The notes below the pieces were generated by a model. That model saw only the letters and a list, made by a program, of their open reading frames with translations, searched no databases and was not told where the DNA came from. A program made the translations under genes and the position numbers. A DNA stretch of 64,000 nt from Sulfuricella sp. (GTDB lineage Bacteria; Pseudomonadota; Gammaproteobacteria; Burkholderiales; Sulfuricellaceae), in NCBI GenBank assembly GCA_028713975.1, contig JAQTNE010000011.1:1-64000 (forward strand). The letters run 5' to 3'. This document shows, one piece after another, positions 55,735-62,674 of the stretch. Every line of letters begins with the position of its first letter. Position 1 is the first letter of the stretch.

Positions 55735-55776
55735 CCCAGTCGTGAGGATATTCCCTTCTTCATGACTGGGTTTTTT
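55735..55776 (+). terminator. Intrinsic terminator between structural and maturation genes
   Basis: CCCAGTCGTG (55735-55744) pairs with CATGACTGGG (55761-55770), one G-T wobble, followed directly by TTTTTT (55771-55776). It lies between the catalytic subunit gene and the chaperone gene, 12 bp before the latter's start codon. No second promoter is obvious, so it probably acts as a partial terminator that lowers expression of the downstream maturation genes. Confidence 0.8.
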
Positions 55777-55788
55777 GAGAGGATTACG

Positions 55789-56568
55789 ATGCAAAAACAG
55801 AATGCAGCACCAGCCGAAATTACGAAAGATTCCTCGTTTCCACAGGAATTGCGTGCCCGCGCCGGTTTTTATCAACTGCTGGCAGGTGCCTTCGTCGAAG
55901 AGCCGGGGCGCGACTATCTGGCCGCGTTGCGCGTGCCGGAAGCGCTGGCTTCGCTGGCCGAGCTGGGCTTGCAGTTCGATGCCGACTTTACCGATGTCCC
56001 ATTGAGCGAGCTCCAGGATGCTCTGGCTTGCGAATATGCCACGCTCTTTACCTGCCCCGGCGGCTGTCCGCCGATGGAATCAACGCGCCTCGCCGGGCGT
56101 TTCCAGCAGGAATCGTATCATGAGGTGAAAGCCATCTACCGGTGCGCCGGATTCGAGCTGCAACAGGGCAGGTTCGCCGTGTTCGAGGACCAGCTCGGAA
56201 TTGAGCTGTCCTTCGTGGCGGTACTGCTGGAACGTTGGGCCATGATGCTGGAAAGCGGCGACATGGCTGCTGCCGGCAAGCTGGAAAAGGAAATCAAGCG
56301 CTTCTGGGTACTCCACCTGGGGCGCTGGGTACGCGGCTACGCAACGCTGCTGGCGCGGGCGGCGGAACATTCCTTCTACCGTGAAATCGCTCGCCTGTTG
56401 CAGAGCTTTGCCGAGGAAGAGATGGCCCTGCTCGGGGTGCGGGTTGACGATGTGGACGGCGGGCGCGAGAAGGTGCCGAAAAGCGAGGTCTCGGTGCTTT
56501 TCAATCCCGATGAGTCCGTATGCGATGGCTGCGAGCGCGGCAAAGAGCCAAACAGGTCTTTTGCATGA
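55789..56568 (+). CDS. TorD/DmsD-type molybdoenzyme chaperone
   Basis: A 259-residue all-helical protein of the TorD family, cytosolic chaperones that bind the Tat signal and aid cofactor insertion. Segments RARAGFYQLLAGAFVEEP, LACEYATLFTCPGGCPPMES and LGIELSFVAVLLERWAMMLE fit the family. The C-terminal tail adds CDGCERGK. ATG 55789 has a GAGAGGA site. It should serve the catalytic subunit encoded just upstream. It overlaps the next gene by ATGA. Confidence 0.85.
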   Translation: MQKQNAAPAEITKDSSFPQELRARAGFYQLLAGAFVEEPGRDYLAALRVPEALASLAELGLQFDADFTDVPLSELQDALACEYATLFTCPGGCPPMESTRLAGRFQQESYHEVKAIYRCAGFELQQGRFAVFEDQLGIELSFVAVLLERWAMMLESGDMAAAGKLEKEIKRFWVLHLGRWVRGYATLLARAAEHSFYREIARLLQSFAEEEMALLGVRVDDVDGGREKVPKSEVSVLFNPDESVCDGCERGKEPNRSFA

Positions 56569-56963
56569 GCCACGAATTTGCCTGGGACGAACTTGAACTG
56601 CAGTGGAATGGCAATAATTTCGGTGCCGTCCACGACTGGCTGGGCGAGCGCTGGAATCACCTGATCCAGACCCGACCGGAGGGCCACGACGACCCGGACG
56701 CGCAATTTATGCAAGGCTTGGCGTTCGCAGCGCTGGCCTTCCACTTCACTCAGAACCATAACCAGGACGGCGCGGCACTGCTCGCCGAAGACGCAGTGTC
56801 CAAGCTGACTGGGTTCCTGCCTGCTTACTGCGGGGTGGAGGTGGCGCCCGTCCTGGAGACACTGAACATCCTCCTGCCATTGTTGGTGGGACTGGAGCAC
56901 GAGGCCGATTGCCCCATGCAGCCCTTCATTTTCAACAAACTTGCGTATCAGGTGATGAATTGA
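56565..56963 (+). CDS. Uncharacterised helical protein in the molybdoenzyme operon
   Basis: A 132-residue protein that I cannot assign firmly. It is soluble and helical; ELQWNGNNFGAVHDWLGERWNHLI followed by QGLAFAALAFHFTQNHNQDGAALLAEDA (quoted in parts) faintly resembles the DUF309 pattern of an N-terminal His-containing helix and a repeat-like second helix. ATG 56565 overlaps the TorD-like stop, and its own stop overlaps the next start, so translation is coupled on both sides. A maturation role is inferred only from position. Confidence 0.65.
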   Translation: MSHEFAWDELELQWNGNNFGAVHDWLGERWNHLIQTRPEGHDDPDAQFMQGLAFAALAFHFTQNHNQDGAALLAEDAVSKLTGFLPAYCGVEVAPVLETLNILLPLLVGLEHEADCPMQPFIFNKLAYQVMN

Positions 56964-57658
56964 TGAACGAACCCGTATCGGAAATTACGCTTCGCCGCTG
57001 GGCCAGTCCCGAGGATGGCCCCTTCGCGGAACCGGTTTTCATCTTCGACGGCGATAGTCTGCCCGAGGATATGGCCCACGTCTCGGTGGTGTTGAGAACC
57101 GCCGGACGGGAACGTGCCCGCGAGTTCATCGCACGGGGCGCGGAGCGGGTGCTGCTGGGCGAGGCGGCGCTGCTGGATAGCGGCTTGATCGAAACTCTGA
57201 GCAAGGAGCTTGGCACCGAAAAAGTGGGAGTATGGGTTCCCGCACGGCGCATGGAGGTCAGTTGGGCGCTGGACCTCCATTCCAACGCCGATTTCAGATG
57301 CGTCACGCCTTCTCTTCTCAAACCTGCGTGGGAAGCGCTGAAAAATGACGGCAGCCGTAGCGGCACCGATGCCGGTTGGTGGCTCGGGCAAATGCTGGAG
57401 CGCGGCGCGTCCCTGGCGCTACTCGGGGCGGACATCGCCGACGACACCGACCTCAACCTTTGCGCTGAACTGGTGGAGCAGTTCGGCTCCCGGCTCTGGT
57501 TGACCCCCTTGGCAAATCCGGAGGCGGATTTGCACCCATGGATACAGTTTGGCCAGGCAAGAAACCTGGCCATTCCTGATAGCGAGCATTACGACGAGGC
57601 GGCGATGCTGGCCCTGCGCCAGGCATTGTGGCCCGCAGCAGAGGTGGCGGCGGCATGA
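56963..57658 (+). CDS. Divergent HisA-like (TIM-barrel) protein in the molybdoenzyme operon
   Basis: A 231-residue soluble protein whose middle part, FIARGAERVLLGEAALLDSG then TEKVGVWVPARRM, and later part, LALLGADIADDTDLNLCAEL, resemble the phosphate-binding strands of HisA/HisF isomerases. The N-terminal strand with the catalytic Asp of HisA (ALDL-type) and the GGG-type loops are missing or changed, so it is not an ordinary histidine enzyme. Start ATG 56963 overlaps the upstream stop (TGATG). It lies in a run of tightly coupled maturation-like genes. Remote similarity only; function unknown. Confidence 0.5.
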   Translation: MNEPVSEITLRRWASPEDGPFAEPVFIFDGDSLPEDMAHVSVVLRTAGRERAREFIARGAERVLLGEAALLDSGLIETLSKELGTEKVGVWVPARRMEVSWALDLHSNADFRCVTPSLLKPAWEALKNDGSRSGTDAGWWLGQMLERGASLALLGADIADDTDLNLCAELVEQFGSRLWLTPLANPEADLHPWIQFGQARNLAIPDSEHYDEAAMLALRQALWPAAEVAAA

Positions 57659-58107
57659 GCATTTTTGGAAAATGGGCAATTATATTTGCATGGGCCTTGT
57701 CGGCACCGGCGTGGGCCGCTACGGCATCACTGCTGGATAGCGCAGGGCTTGCGGAAGTGCTGAAAAAAGGCCCGCCCTGCTGCGTGATTGACGCCCGCGA
57801 GGAAGGCAGGCGCAAGCAAAGGCCCATTCCCTTCGCCGTGATTTACAACGAAAGCATCAAGCCCAAACCGGGGGGCTTTGCGCTGGTTGTGGGCGACAAC
57901 GACGCGCAGGCCCTGGAGGCTGCACGGACAATCTTCAAACGGAGCGGGCTGGATGTTTATGCCGTGAAAGGTGGCTATGCCACCTGGCAACAGATACAGA
58001 AAGGCGGCAAGAAGTCGTCCGCCGGGCCGGAATTCGTTATGCCGCAACGCTTTACTATTCCCAGCAATACCTGCGAACCGCCGAAGGCGTTGCACGAATA
58101 TAAATAA
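57655..58107 (+). CDS. Exported rhodanese-like protein lacking the catalytic Cys
   Basis: A 150-residue protein with a signal peptide (cut after AWA, about residue 21) and a single rhodanese-like fold: CCVIDAREEGRRKQRPIPFAV near residue 42 and a YAVKGGYATWQQI end. The strand-loop where active rhodaneses carry their Cys reads ALVVGDNDAQAL here, without Cys, so sulfur transfer by the usual route is unlikely. The pair CC before VIDAR is another possible reactive site. It is coupled to the preceding gene by ATGA. Confidence 0.65.
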   Translation: MSIFGKWAIIFAWALSAPAWAATASLLDSAGLAEVLKKGPPCCVIDAREEGRRKQRPIPFAVIYNESIKPKPGGFALVVGDNDAQALEAARTIFKRSGLDVYAVKGGYATWQQIQKGGKKSSAGPEFVMPQRFTIPSNTCEPPKALHEYK

Positions 58108-58281
58108 TCCGGTGAGGAGAGAGGAGAAAAAATTTTGCCGCGCCGCTATTGGCTTCTATGCCTCTCAAAAAGCACCAATGCAATTCATTGATCACGTAAG
58201 GTGTTTCTTCGGCGCGATTTGCGGCATCGGGCCGGTTACTGTGCTAATTCCTCACGACTTACAGGTCTTATCGGATAATCC
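58108..58281 (+). other. Spacer with a possible 36-residue reading frame
   Basis: This 174-bp gap holds a short open frame from ATG 58178 to a TGA at 58286-58288, overlapping the next gene's ATG (ATGCTGA). It would encode a 36-residue peptide starting MQFIDHVRCFFGAICGIG. A purine-rich GAGGAGAGAGGAG run lies near 58113, too far to serve this ATG. I cannot tell whether the peptide is made. Otherwise the gap looks empty. Confidence 0.25.
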
Positions 58282-59373
58282 ATGCTGACCCAGCCCGAAT
58301 ATCGCGCTACCCGCTGCACCCGTTACCGCTACCGCTACAGTGAATGCAGCCGCTGCGCCGGCGCCTGTCCTCACGAGGCGGTGGCTCTGTCCGACGAAGG
58401 CATCACAATCAATCCGTCCGTGTGCCGGAACTGCGCCCTGTGCGCCGCAGCATGCCCTACGGAAGCCATCCTGCCAGACAACCTGCCTCGCATCGAAATT
58501 TTGAAGCGCGCCGTCAAGCTGCCTGAAGTCACTTTCGCCTGCGCGCCTTCCGGGATCAAGGGCGATGAAATCGTGCCCTGCCTGGGTGGGCTGGATGCGG
58601 CGATGCTGGCCTATCTCGCCGGCCGTGGCGTTGCCGTTACGCTTGCCGGTGCGCATCATTGCACCGAGTGCCCTCATGGCGCACAGGGAGAGGCACGGCT
58701 GGGGTTCTCCCTGAATGCGGTCGAAGTGCTACGGGGTATTGTCGGCAACGACAAGTGGGCTGAAATCAGTGTGCCTGAAGGAAGCGAAACAGAAGCGGGC
58801 AAGGCCGGACATAATTCCTCACGCCGCCATTTGTTCCGCCGCTTCGTCGGGCGGGGAGCGGATCAGATGATGCGCCCGATTTCCGCCACCGAGCAACAGC
58901 CCGTTCCGCTCAAGGCGATCCGCTTCGACGCGCCGTTTTCTACCGCCGGACGGGAATTGCTGCAAATCCTGTTTGAAGCCAAACAGGAAGAGCGCCTCCC
59001 GTTACCCGCCCATCCGGCGCTTTTCGTCGCCCGGGTCGATATCCGGCCCGGCTGCACAGCCTGCGAAGCTTGCGCCCGCGCTTGTCCCACTGGCGCGATG
59101 CAAATCAGGGAAAGCGCCACGGCCTGGGAATTGGGGTTCCAGTTTTCCCGCTGCGTCAGTTGCGGAGTGTGCGTCGAAGTCTGTCAGCCGCGCGTTCTGC
59201 ATTTTCAGGATGAAATGAAAAATCTTGCCAAGGCATCTTCTCCTGTGACTTTGCATGCTCTCGGCAAACAACGCTGCGCCCGCTGCGACCGCTTCTTCAT
59301 TTCGCCCGCCCCGGCGGAAACCTGCCCGATCTGCGAGGGCGATGACGCGGATTTTGCATCCCTTTTCGGTTAA
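58282..59373 (+). CDS. Multi-cluster ferredoxin-like protein with C-terminal zinc-ribbon-like tail
   Basis: A 363-residue soluble protein with two N-terminal ferredoxin repeats (CSRCAGACP, CRNCALCAAACP), a central domain of about 150 residues containing HHCTECPHGAQGEA, and two more repeats (CTACEACARACP, CVSCGVCVEVCQP). It ends with a Cys-pair finger, CARCDRFF...CPICEGDD. The order recalls iron-sulfur proteins next to formate dehydrogenases and other molybdoenzymes, where they supply electrons for cofactor assembly or activity. The stop overlaps the ATG of a moaA frame. No membrane segment is seen. Confidence 0.8.
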   Translation: MLTQPEYRATRCTRYRYRYSECSRCAGACPHEAVALSDEGITINPSVCRNCALCAAACPTEAILPDNLPRIEILKRAVKLPEVTFACAPSGIKGDEIVPCLGGLDAAMLAYLAGRGVAVTLAGAHHCTECPHGAQGEARLGFSLNAVEVLRGIVGNDKWAEISVPEGSETEAGKAGHNSSRRHLFRRFVGRGADQMMRPISATEQQPVPLKAIRFDAPFSTAGRELLQILFEAKQEERLPLPAHPALFVARVDIRPGCTACEACARACPTGAMQIRESATAWELGFQFSRCVSCGVCVEVCQPRVLHFQDEMKNLAKASSPVTLHALGKQRCARCDRFFISPAPAETCPICEGDDADFASLFG

Positions 59374-59384
59374 TGGAGAAGCCG

Positions 59385-60356
59385 ATGTCATTTGACAGCT
59401 ACGGACGCCGCATCGAATACCTGCGGCTGTCCGTCACCGACCGCTGCGATCTGCGTTGCAGCTACTGCATGCCGGAAGGTTTCAAGGGCTACGAGGAACC
59501 CGCCAACTGGCTGACGTTCGACGAAATCGAGCGGGTGGTGGGGGCCTTTGCCCATCTTGGCGTGCAGAAAATCCGCCTCACCGGCGGCGAGCCCTTGCTG
59601 CGACGGAACCTTCCAGATCTGGCTACACGTATTTCCGCCCTTCCCGGCATCACCGACCTGTCCCTTTCCAGTAACGGCACTCAACTGGGAAAACATGCGC
59701 AGGCGCTACGCGCCGCCGGCATTACCCGGCTCAATATCAGTCTCGACACCCTCGACCCGGCCCGCTTTGCCGAAATTACCAGGCGGGATGCGCTGGGAGA
59801 TGTGCTTTATGGCCTGAGTGCAGCACGGGAAGAAGGGTTCGGCCCGATCAAGATCAACATGGTCGTCATGGCAGGCGTCAATGACGATGAGATCGACGCC
59901 ATGGCCGCCTATTGCATCGGGCACCGCTTCGTGCTGCGCCTGATCGAAGCCATGCCAGTGGGTGAGACCGGGCAAAAGACCGCTTTTCTCGCGCTCGGCC
60001 CAATCCGCGACCGGCTGCGCCAGCGTTTTGGCCTGATCGACGGTGTAGTCCCCGGCGCTGGCCCGGCACGCTACCTGGTCTCGCCCGATGGAAGCTACCG
60101 GATTGGCTTCATCACGCCGATGTCGCAACACTTCTGCGACACCTGCAACCGCCTGCGGCTTTCCGTGGACGGTACGCTTTACCTCTGTCTCGGTCAGGAC
60201 GACAAGGTGGAACTACGGCCTCTGCTGCGAAGTGGGTGTAGCGATGAACAACTCGAACAGGCGCTGCTTGATGGTATCCGGCGCAAACCGTTCAAGCATG
60301 AATTTCGCGAACAACCCGGACAGATCGTGCGCTTCATGTCATTTACCGGCGGTTAA
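59385..60356 (+). CDS. moaA: GTP 3',8-cyclase MoaA (operon-linked copy)
   Basis: MoaA is the radical-SAM enzyme that starts molybdopterin synthesis. The 323-residue protein has LRLSVTDRCDLRCSYCMPEG with the CxxxCxxC cluster near residue 20-27, KIRLTGGEPLLR, and the C-terminal cluster motif CDTCNRLRLSVDGTLYLCLG. It ends FTGG, like the GG tail needed for catalysis. I prefer ATG 59385 with a GGAGAAG site; ATG 59373 overlaps the upstream stop. A copy inside this operon implies dedicated molybdopterin supply when the enzyme is made. Confidence 0.93.
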   Translation: MSFDSYGRRIEYLRLSVTDRCDLRCSYCMPEGFKGYEEPANWLTFDEIERVVGAFAHLGVQKIRLTGGEPLLRRNLPDLATRISALPGITDLSLSSNGTQLGKHAQALRAAGITRLNISLDTLDPARFAEITRRDALGDVLYGLSAAREEGFGPIKINMVVMAGVNDDEIDAMAAYCIGHRFVLRLIEAMPVGETGQKTAFLALGPIRDRLRQRFGLIDGVVPGAGPARYLVSPDGSYRIGFITPMSQHFCDTCNRLRLSVDGTLYLCLGQDDKVELRPLLRSGCSDEQLEQALLDGIRRKPFKHEFREQPGQIVRFMSFTGG

Positions 60357-60370
60357 TCAGGAGAATCAAC

Positions 60371-60778
60371 ATGGAATGGGAGTTTAGCGCGGAGGATGTG
60401 GTTCAGGGTAATGCTGACTATGGCTTGGCGGATTTCCGCCGCGACCTTGCGCAAGAAACTCGACTCAACCTGCCACAAGGCGCTGATCAGGTCGAGAGCG
60501 AAAAGCTGTTCGAGCTGGTCTACGACCTGTGTTACTGGCTCGCCACCGGACGGGATCTGGTGGACTTCGAGCGCGAGGTCGGCGCCGACCCCTATCTCGC
60601 CGCATTCCTGCGCATGGTACACCGCCACAGCGGGCCCAATGTGGCGATGCTGGGGGCGATCCTGCAACGTGCCATCATGGATGGCGTGGAGGCCGGGATG
60701 CCTCTGGAGGCGGCCCTGGAAGCCGCAGCGGCAAGACATGCGCAGGTGGTGGGTGACGCTGTGATGGTGTTGAATTAG
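60371..60778 (+). CDS. Uncharacterised helical protein after moaA
   Basis: An unrecognised 135-residue soluble, mostly helical and acidic protein (MEWEFSAEDVVQGNADYGLA at the start; later GPNVAMLGAILQRAIMDGVE). It lies 14 bp after moaA with a GGAGAA ribosome site and is the last intact gene of the molybdoenzyme region. There are no cysteines suited to a cluster except one in YDLCYWL. A role with the molybdoenzyme is inferred from position only. Confidence 0.65.
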   Translation: MEWEFSAEDVVQGNADYGLADFRRDLAQETRLNLPQGADQVESEKLFELVYDLCYWLATGRDLVDFEREVGADPYLAAFLRMVHRHSGPNVAMLGAILQRAIMDGVEAGMPLEAALEAAAARHAQVVGDAVMVLN

Positions 60779-60926
60779 CCGTTTTGACCGGTCTGTATGG
60801 CCGAAAATCTGCTGCCCTCGGATCACCTCGAACTGTGCCCGGACTGCTGCGATGTCAGCATGGGATGGCAAGGCGTGAATGCGAGCCGGTCAGGCACTGA
60901 GTCGGCTCAGACGCGGGGAAGTGGTC

Positions 60927-60992
60927 ATGCTTCACGACAGCCATGGCCGTCGCATTGAATACCTGCGTAGCACGTCTCTGCCAATAGGCTAA
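60927..60992 (+). pseudogene. Remnant of a second moaA 5' end
   Basis: ATG 60927 begins a 21-codon frame reading MLHDSHGRRIEYLRSTSLPI. Its first 14 residues match MSFDSYGRRIEYLR of the intact MoaA, and about 38 bases are alike at DNA level. The similarity stops after YLR, before the radical-SAM cysteines. It therefore looks like the surviving start of a second, deleted moaA, or a partial duplication. The bases before it (60797 on) also hold a short Cys-containing frame of unknown origin. Confidence 0.6.
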
Positions 60993-60999
60993 TAAATTG

Positions 61000-61028
61000 T
61001 TGACTATATGCGCACTGGCGAATATAGT
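61000..61028 (+). promoter_or_regulatory. arsR promoter with overlapping ArsR operator
   Basis: TTGACT (61000-61005) and TATAGT (61023-61028) are 17 bp apart. A dyad with half-sites ACTATATGCGC (61003-61013) and GCGAATATAGT (61018-61028), 10 of 11 paired, spans the spacer and -10. This is the classic place for ArsR repression. Start of transcription should fall near 61034-61036, almost on the arsR start codon. Confidence 0.75.
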
Positions 61029-61034
61029 TGCCGC

Positions 61035-61382
61035 ATGATAGACAGCAACGACTTCTTCGACTCCCTTTCCGACGAAACCCGTCGCCGCCTTCTGGCCTTG
61101 CTGGTGAGCGAGGACGAGTTGTGTGTGTGTGAACTATGCCATGCCCTCGATCTGCTCCAGCCCAAGGTGTCGCGCCATCTCGCAGTGATGCGGGAGGATG
61201 GGGTGCTGACGGTGCGCAGGGAGGGTCTGTGGGTGTATTACCGCATCCACCCGCTGTTGCCGGCATGGGCTTACCGGATTCTCGACCAGATGGTGCAGGG
61301 TTGTGGTGGGTTGGAATTGTTCCTGGTGGATCGCAAGCGTCTGGACGAGATGCCCAATCGCCCGGCACGTTGCTGCGCATAA
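61035..61382 (+). CDS. arsR: ArsR-family arsenite-responsive repressor
   Basis: A 115-residue winged-helix repressor. The motif ELCVCELCHALDL near residues 31-43 carries the Cys-x-Cys pair (plus a third Cys) that binds As(III) in E. coli-type ArsR; it lies in the helix just before the recognition helix QPKVSRHLAVMR. The C-terminus ends in PARCCA. I chose ATG 61035 because an upstream ATG at 61008 lies inside the promoter. The mRNA would be nearly leaderless. It should control itself and the downstream sulfurtransferase-Acr3-permease genes. Confidence 0.92.
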   Translation: MIDSNDFFDSLSDETRRRLLALLVSEDELCVCELCHALDLLQPKVSRHLAVMREDGVLTVRREGLWVYYRIHPLLPAWAYRILDQMVQGCGGLELFLVDRKRLDEMPNRPARCCA

Positions 61383-61453
61383 TTTTTTTTTGCTGTTTCA
61401 TATCCGTTTTTTCGTATATTAAAAATAACGCATGACCCTAGAAAAAGCGGTTA

Positions 61454-61596
61454 GCTACAGAGAACACAGAGTTCACAGAGATACTCAGAGGGCAAAAAAA
61501 CAATCGGTTGCTGATGTTCTTGTTCCCACCCGTCAGGTGAGTGGGCAAATAGGCAGAAACCCGCTTTATCTCTGTGTCCTCTGTGATCTCTGTGGC
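61454..61596. repeat. Repeat element with 30-bp diverged inverted repeats (CACAGAGA type)
   Basis: Arms at 61454-61483 and 61567-61596 pair at about 25 of 30 positions (cores CACAGAG and CTCTGTG). Size and arm sequence resemble the element at 44313-44458, although the interiors differ. It fills most of the 337-bp gap between arsR and the sulfurtransferase gene; the remainder (61600-61680) is AT-rich with a short GGCGAC/GTCGCC repeat and no gene. Confidence 0.7.
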
Positions 61597-61679
61597 TTGA
61601 ACTGAGGCTTTTAAGATAATTTAAAGTCGCCTTCAGTCGCCTTTATGGCGACATAAGCGGCTTGAGCAGTAATACGAAG

Positions 61680-61699
61680 CCCTCGCCTAAAGGCGAGGG
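61680..61699 (+). promoter_or_regulatory. Stable hairpin before the sulfurtransferase gene
   Basis: CCCTCGCC (61680-61687) and GGCGAGGG (61692-61699) form a perfect 8-bp stem with a TAAA loop, followed by TTGTT. It ends 10 bp before the AGGAG ribosome site of the next gene. It could be a weak terminator of the arsR transcript or an mRNA-stabilising 5' structure. Confidence 0.5.
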
Positions 61700-61719
61700 T
61701 TGTTCACAGGAGACTACAA

Positions 61720-62661
61720 ATGCAATTTCTCAAGGTGGCAAGACTGTTTCGCTGGACGCTGGGCATGTTGCTGGCGGTGTTCTGGCTGAATGCCTCGGCG
61801 GCGGGCCGGGATTTTCTGGTAGACGCGGACTGGTTGGCGAAGAACCTCAATGATCCCAAGGTGGTGGTGCTGGAAGTGCGCTACCACCCGCACCGTTACT
61901 TCACCATCGGCCACATTCCCGGCGCGGTACAGGTGCAGCGCTTCAAGGACTTGGGCGACAACCACGCTATCCCCACCATGCGTTTTCCTTCTCGTGAAGC
62001 CTTTCAGGCAACCCTGCGCGGCTGGGGCGTGAACAATGATTCCACCGTGGTGGTCTACGATGATTCTGTCACCGCGCTGGCGTCCCGGGTCTATTTCCTG
62101 CTTGATCTCTATGGCTTTGACATGAAACGGGTCAAGGTGCTCAACGGCGGCACGGTGGAATGGAGCGCCTTCAACGAGCTTTCCAAGGACAAGGTGGCAA
62201 AAAAACCGGGCAAGGTCACCCTCAAGCTGGCGAAAAAAAATCTCTTGGTCGAATGGACCGATGTTTACAGCGATGTCGTTTCCCGCCGCGACCCGAATGT
62301 GATCCTGCTCGATGCCCGCCCGGCGGACATGTATAGCGGCAAGGTGATAGCGCATTCGGTGCGCGGCGGCCATATTCCCGGCGCGGTCAGTATCGTCAGC
62401 CTGAATGGTGCCGACGGGCAGAGCCAGACCTGGATATCCGCCGAGGGTCTCGCCGGGCTTTACGCCTCTTTGCCCAAGGACAAGACCATCTATGCCTATT
62501 GCCATGACGGCTTTCGTTCCAGCCTGGCTTACATGCAGCTCAAGTCACTGGGTTATAAAGACGTGCGAATGTACAACGGTGGCTGGGGCGACTGGGGCAA
62601 CAATTTGACACTGCCGGTAGTGGAAGGTGAGGAGCCCTACGACGAGGCGTTCAAGCTGTAA
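61720..62661 (+). CDS. Periplasmic two-domain thiosulfate sulfurtransferase (rhodanese)
   Basis: A 313-residue exported protein with a signal peptide (cut after ASA, about residue 28) and two rhodanese domains. The first (GHIPGAVQVQRFKDLGD) has no catalytic Cys; its loop reads YDDSVTALAS. The second (GGHIPGAVSIV) has the active loop YCHDGFRSS near residue 263. This is the tandem layout of thiosulfate sulfurtransferases. Its place between arsR and acr3, 13 bp before the latter, is unusual and links sulfur chemistry with arsenite export, perhaps through thioarsenate handling; this is inference. Confidence 0.9.
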   Translation: MQFLKVARLFRWTLGMLLAVFWLNASAAGRDFLVDADWLAKNLNDPKVVVLEVRYHPHRYFTIGHIPGAVQVQRFKDLGDNHAIPTMRFPSREAFQATLRGWGVNNDSTVVVYDDSVTALASRVYFLLDLYGFDMKRVKVLNGGTVEWSAFNELSKDKVAKKPGKVTLKLAKKNLLVEWTDVYSDVVSRRDPNVILLDARPADMYSGKVIAHSVRGGHIPGAVSIVSLNGADGQSQTWISAEGLAGLYASLPKDKTIYAYCHDGFRSSLAYMQLKSLGYKDVRMYNGGWGDWGNNLTLPVVEGEEPYDEAFKL

Positions 62662-62674
62662 CTGGGGGCCGATC

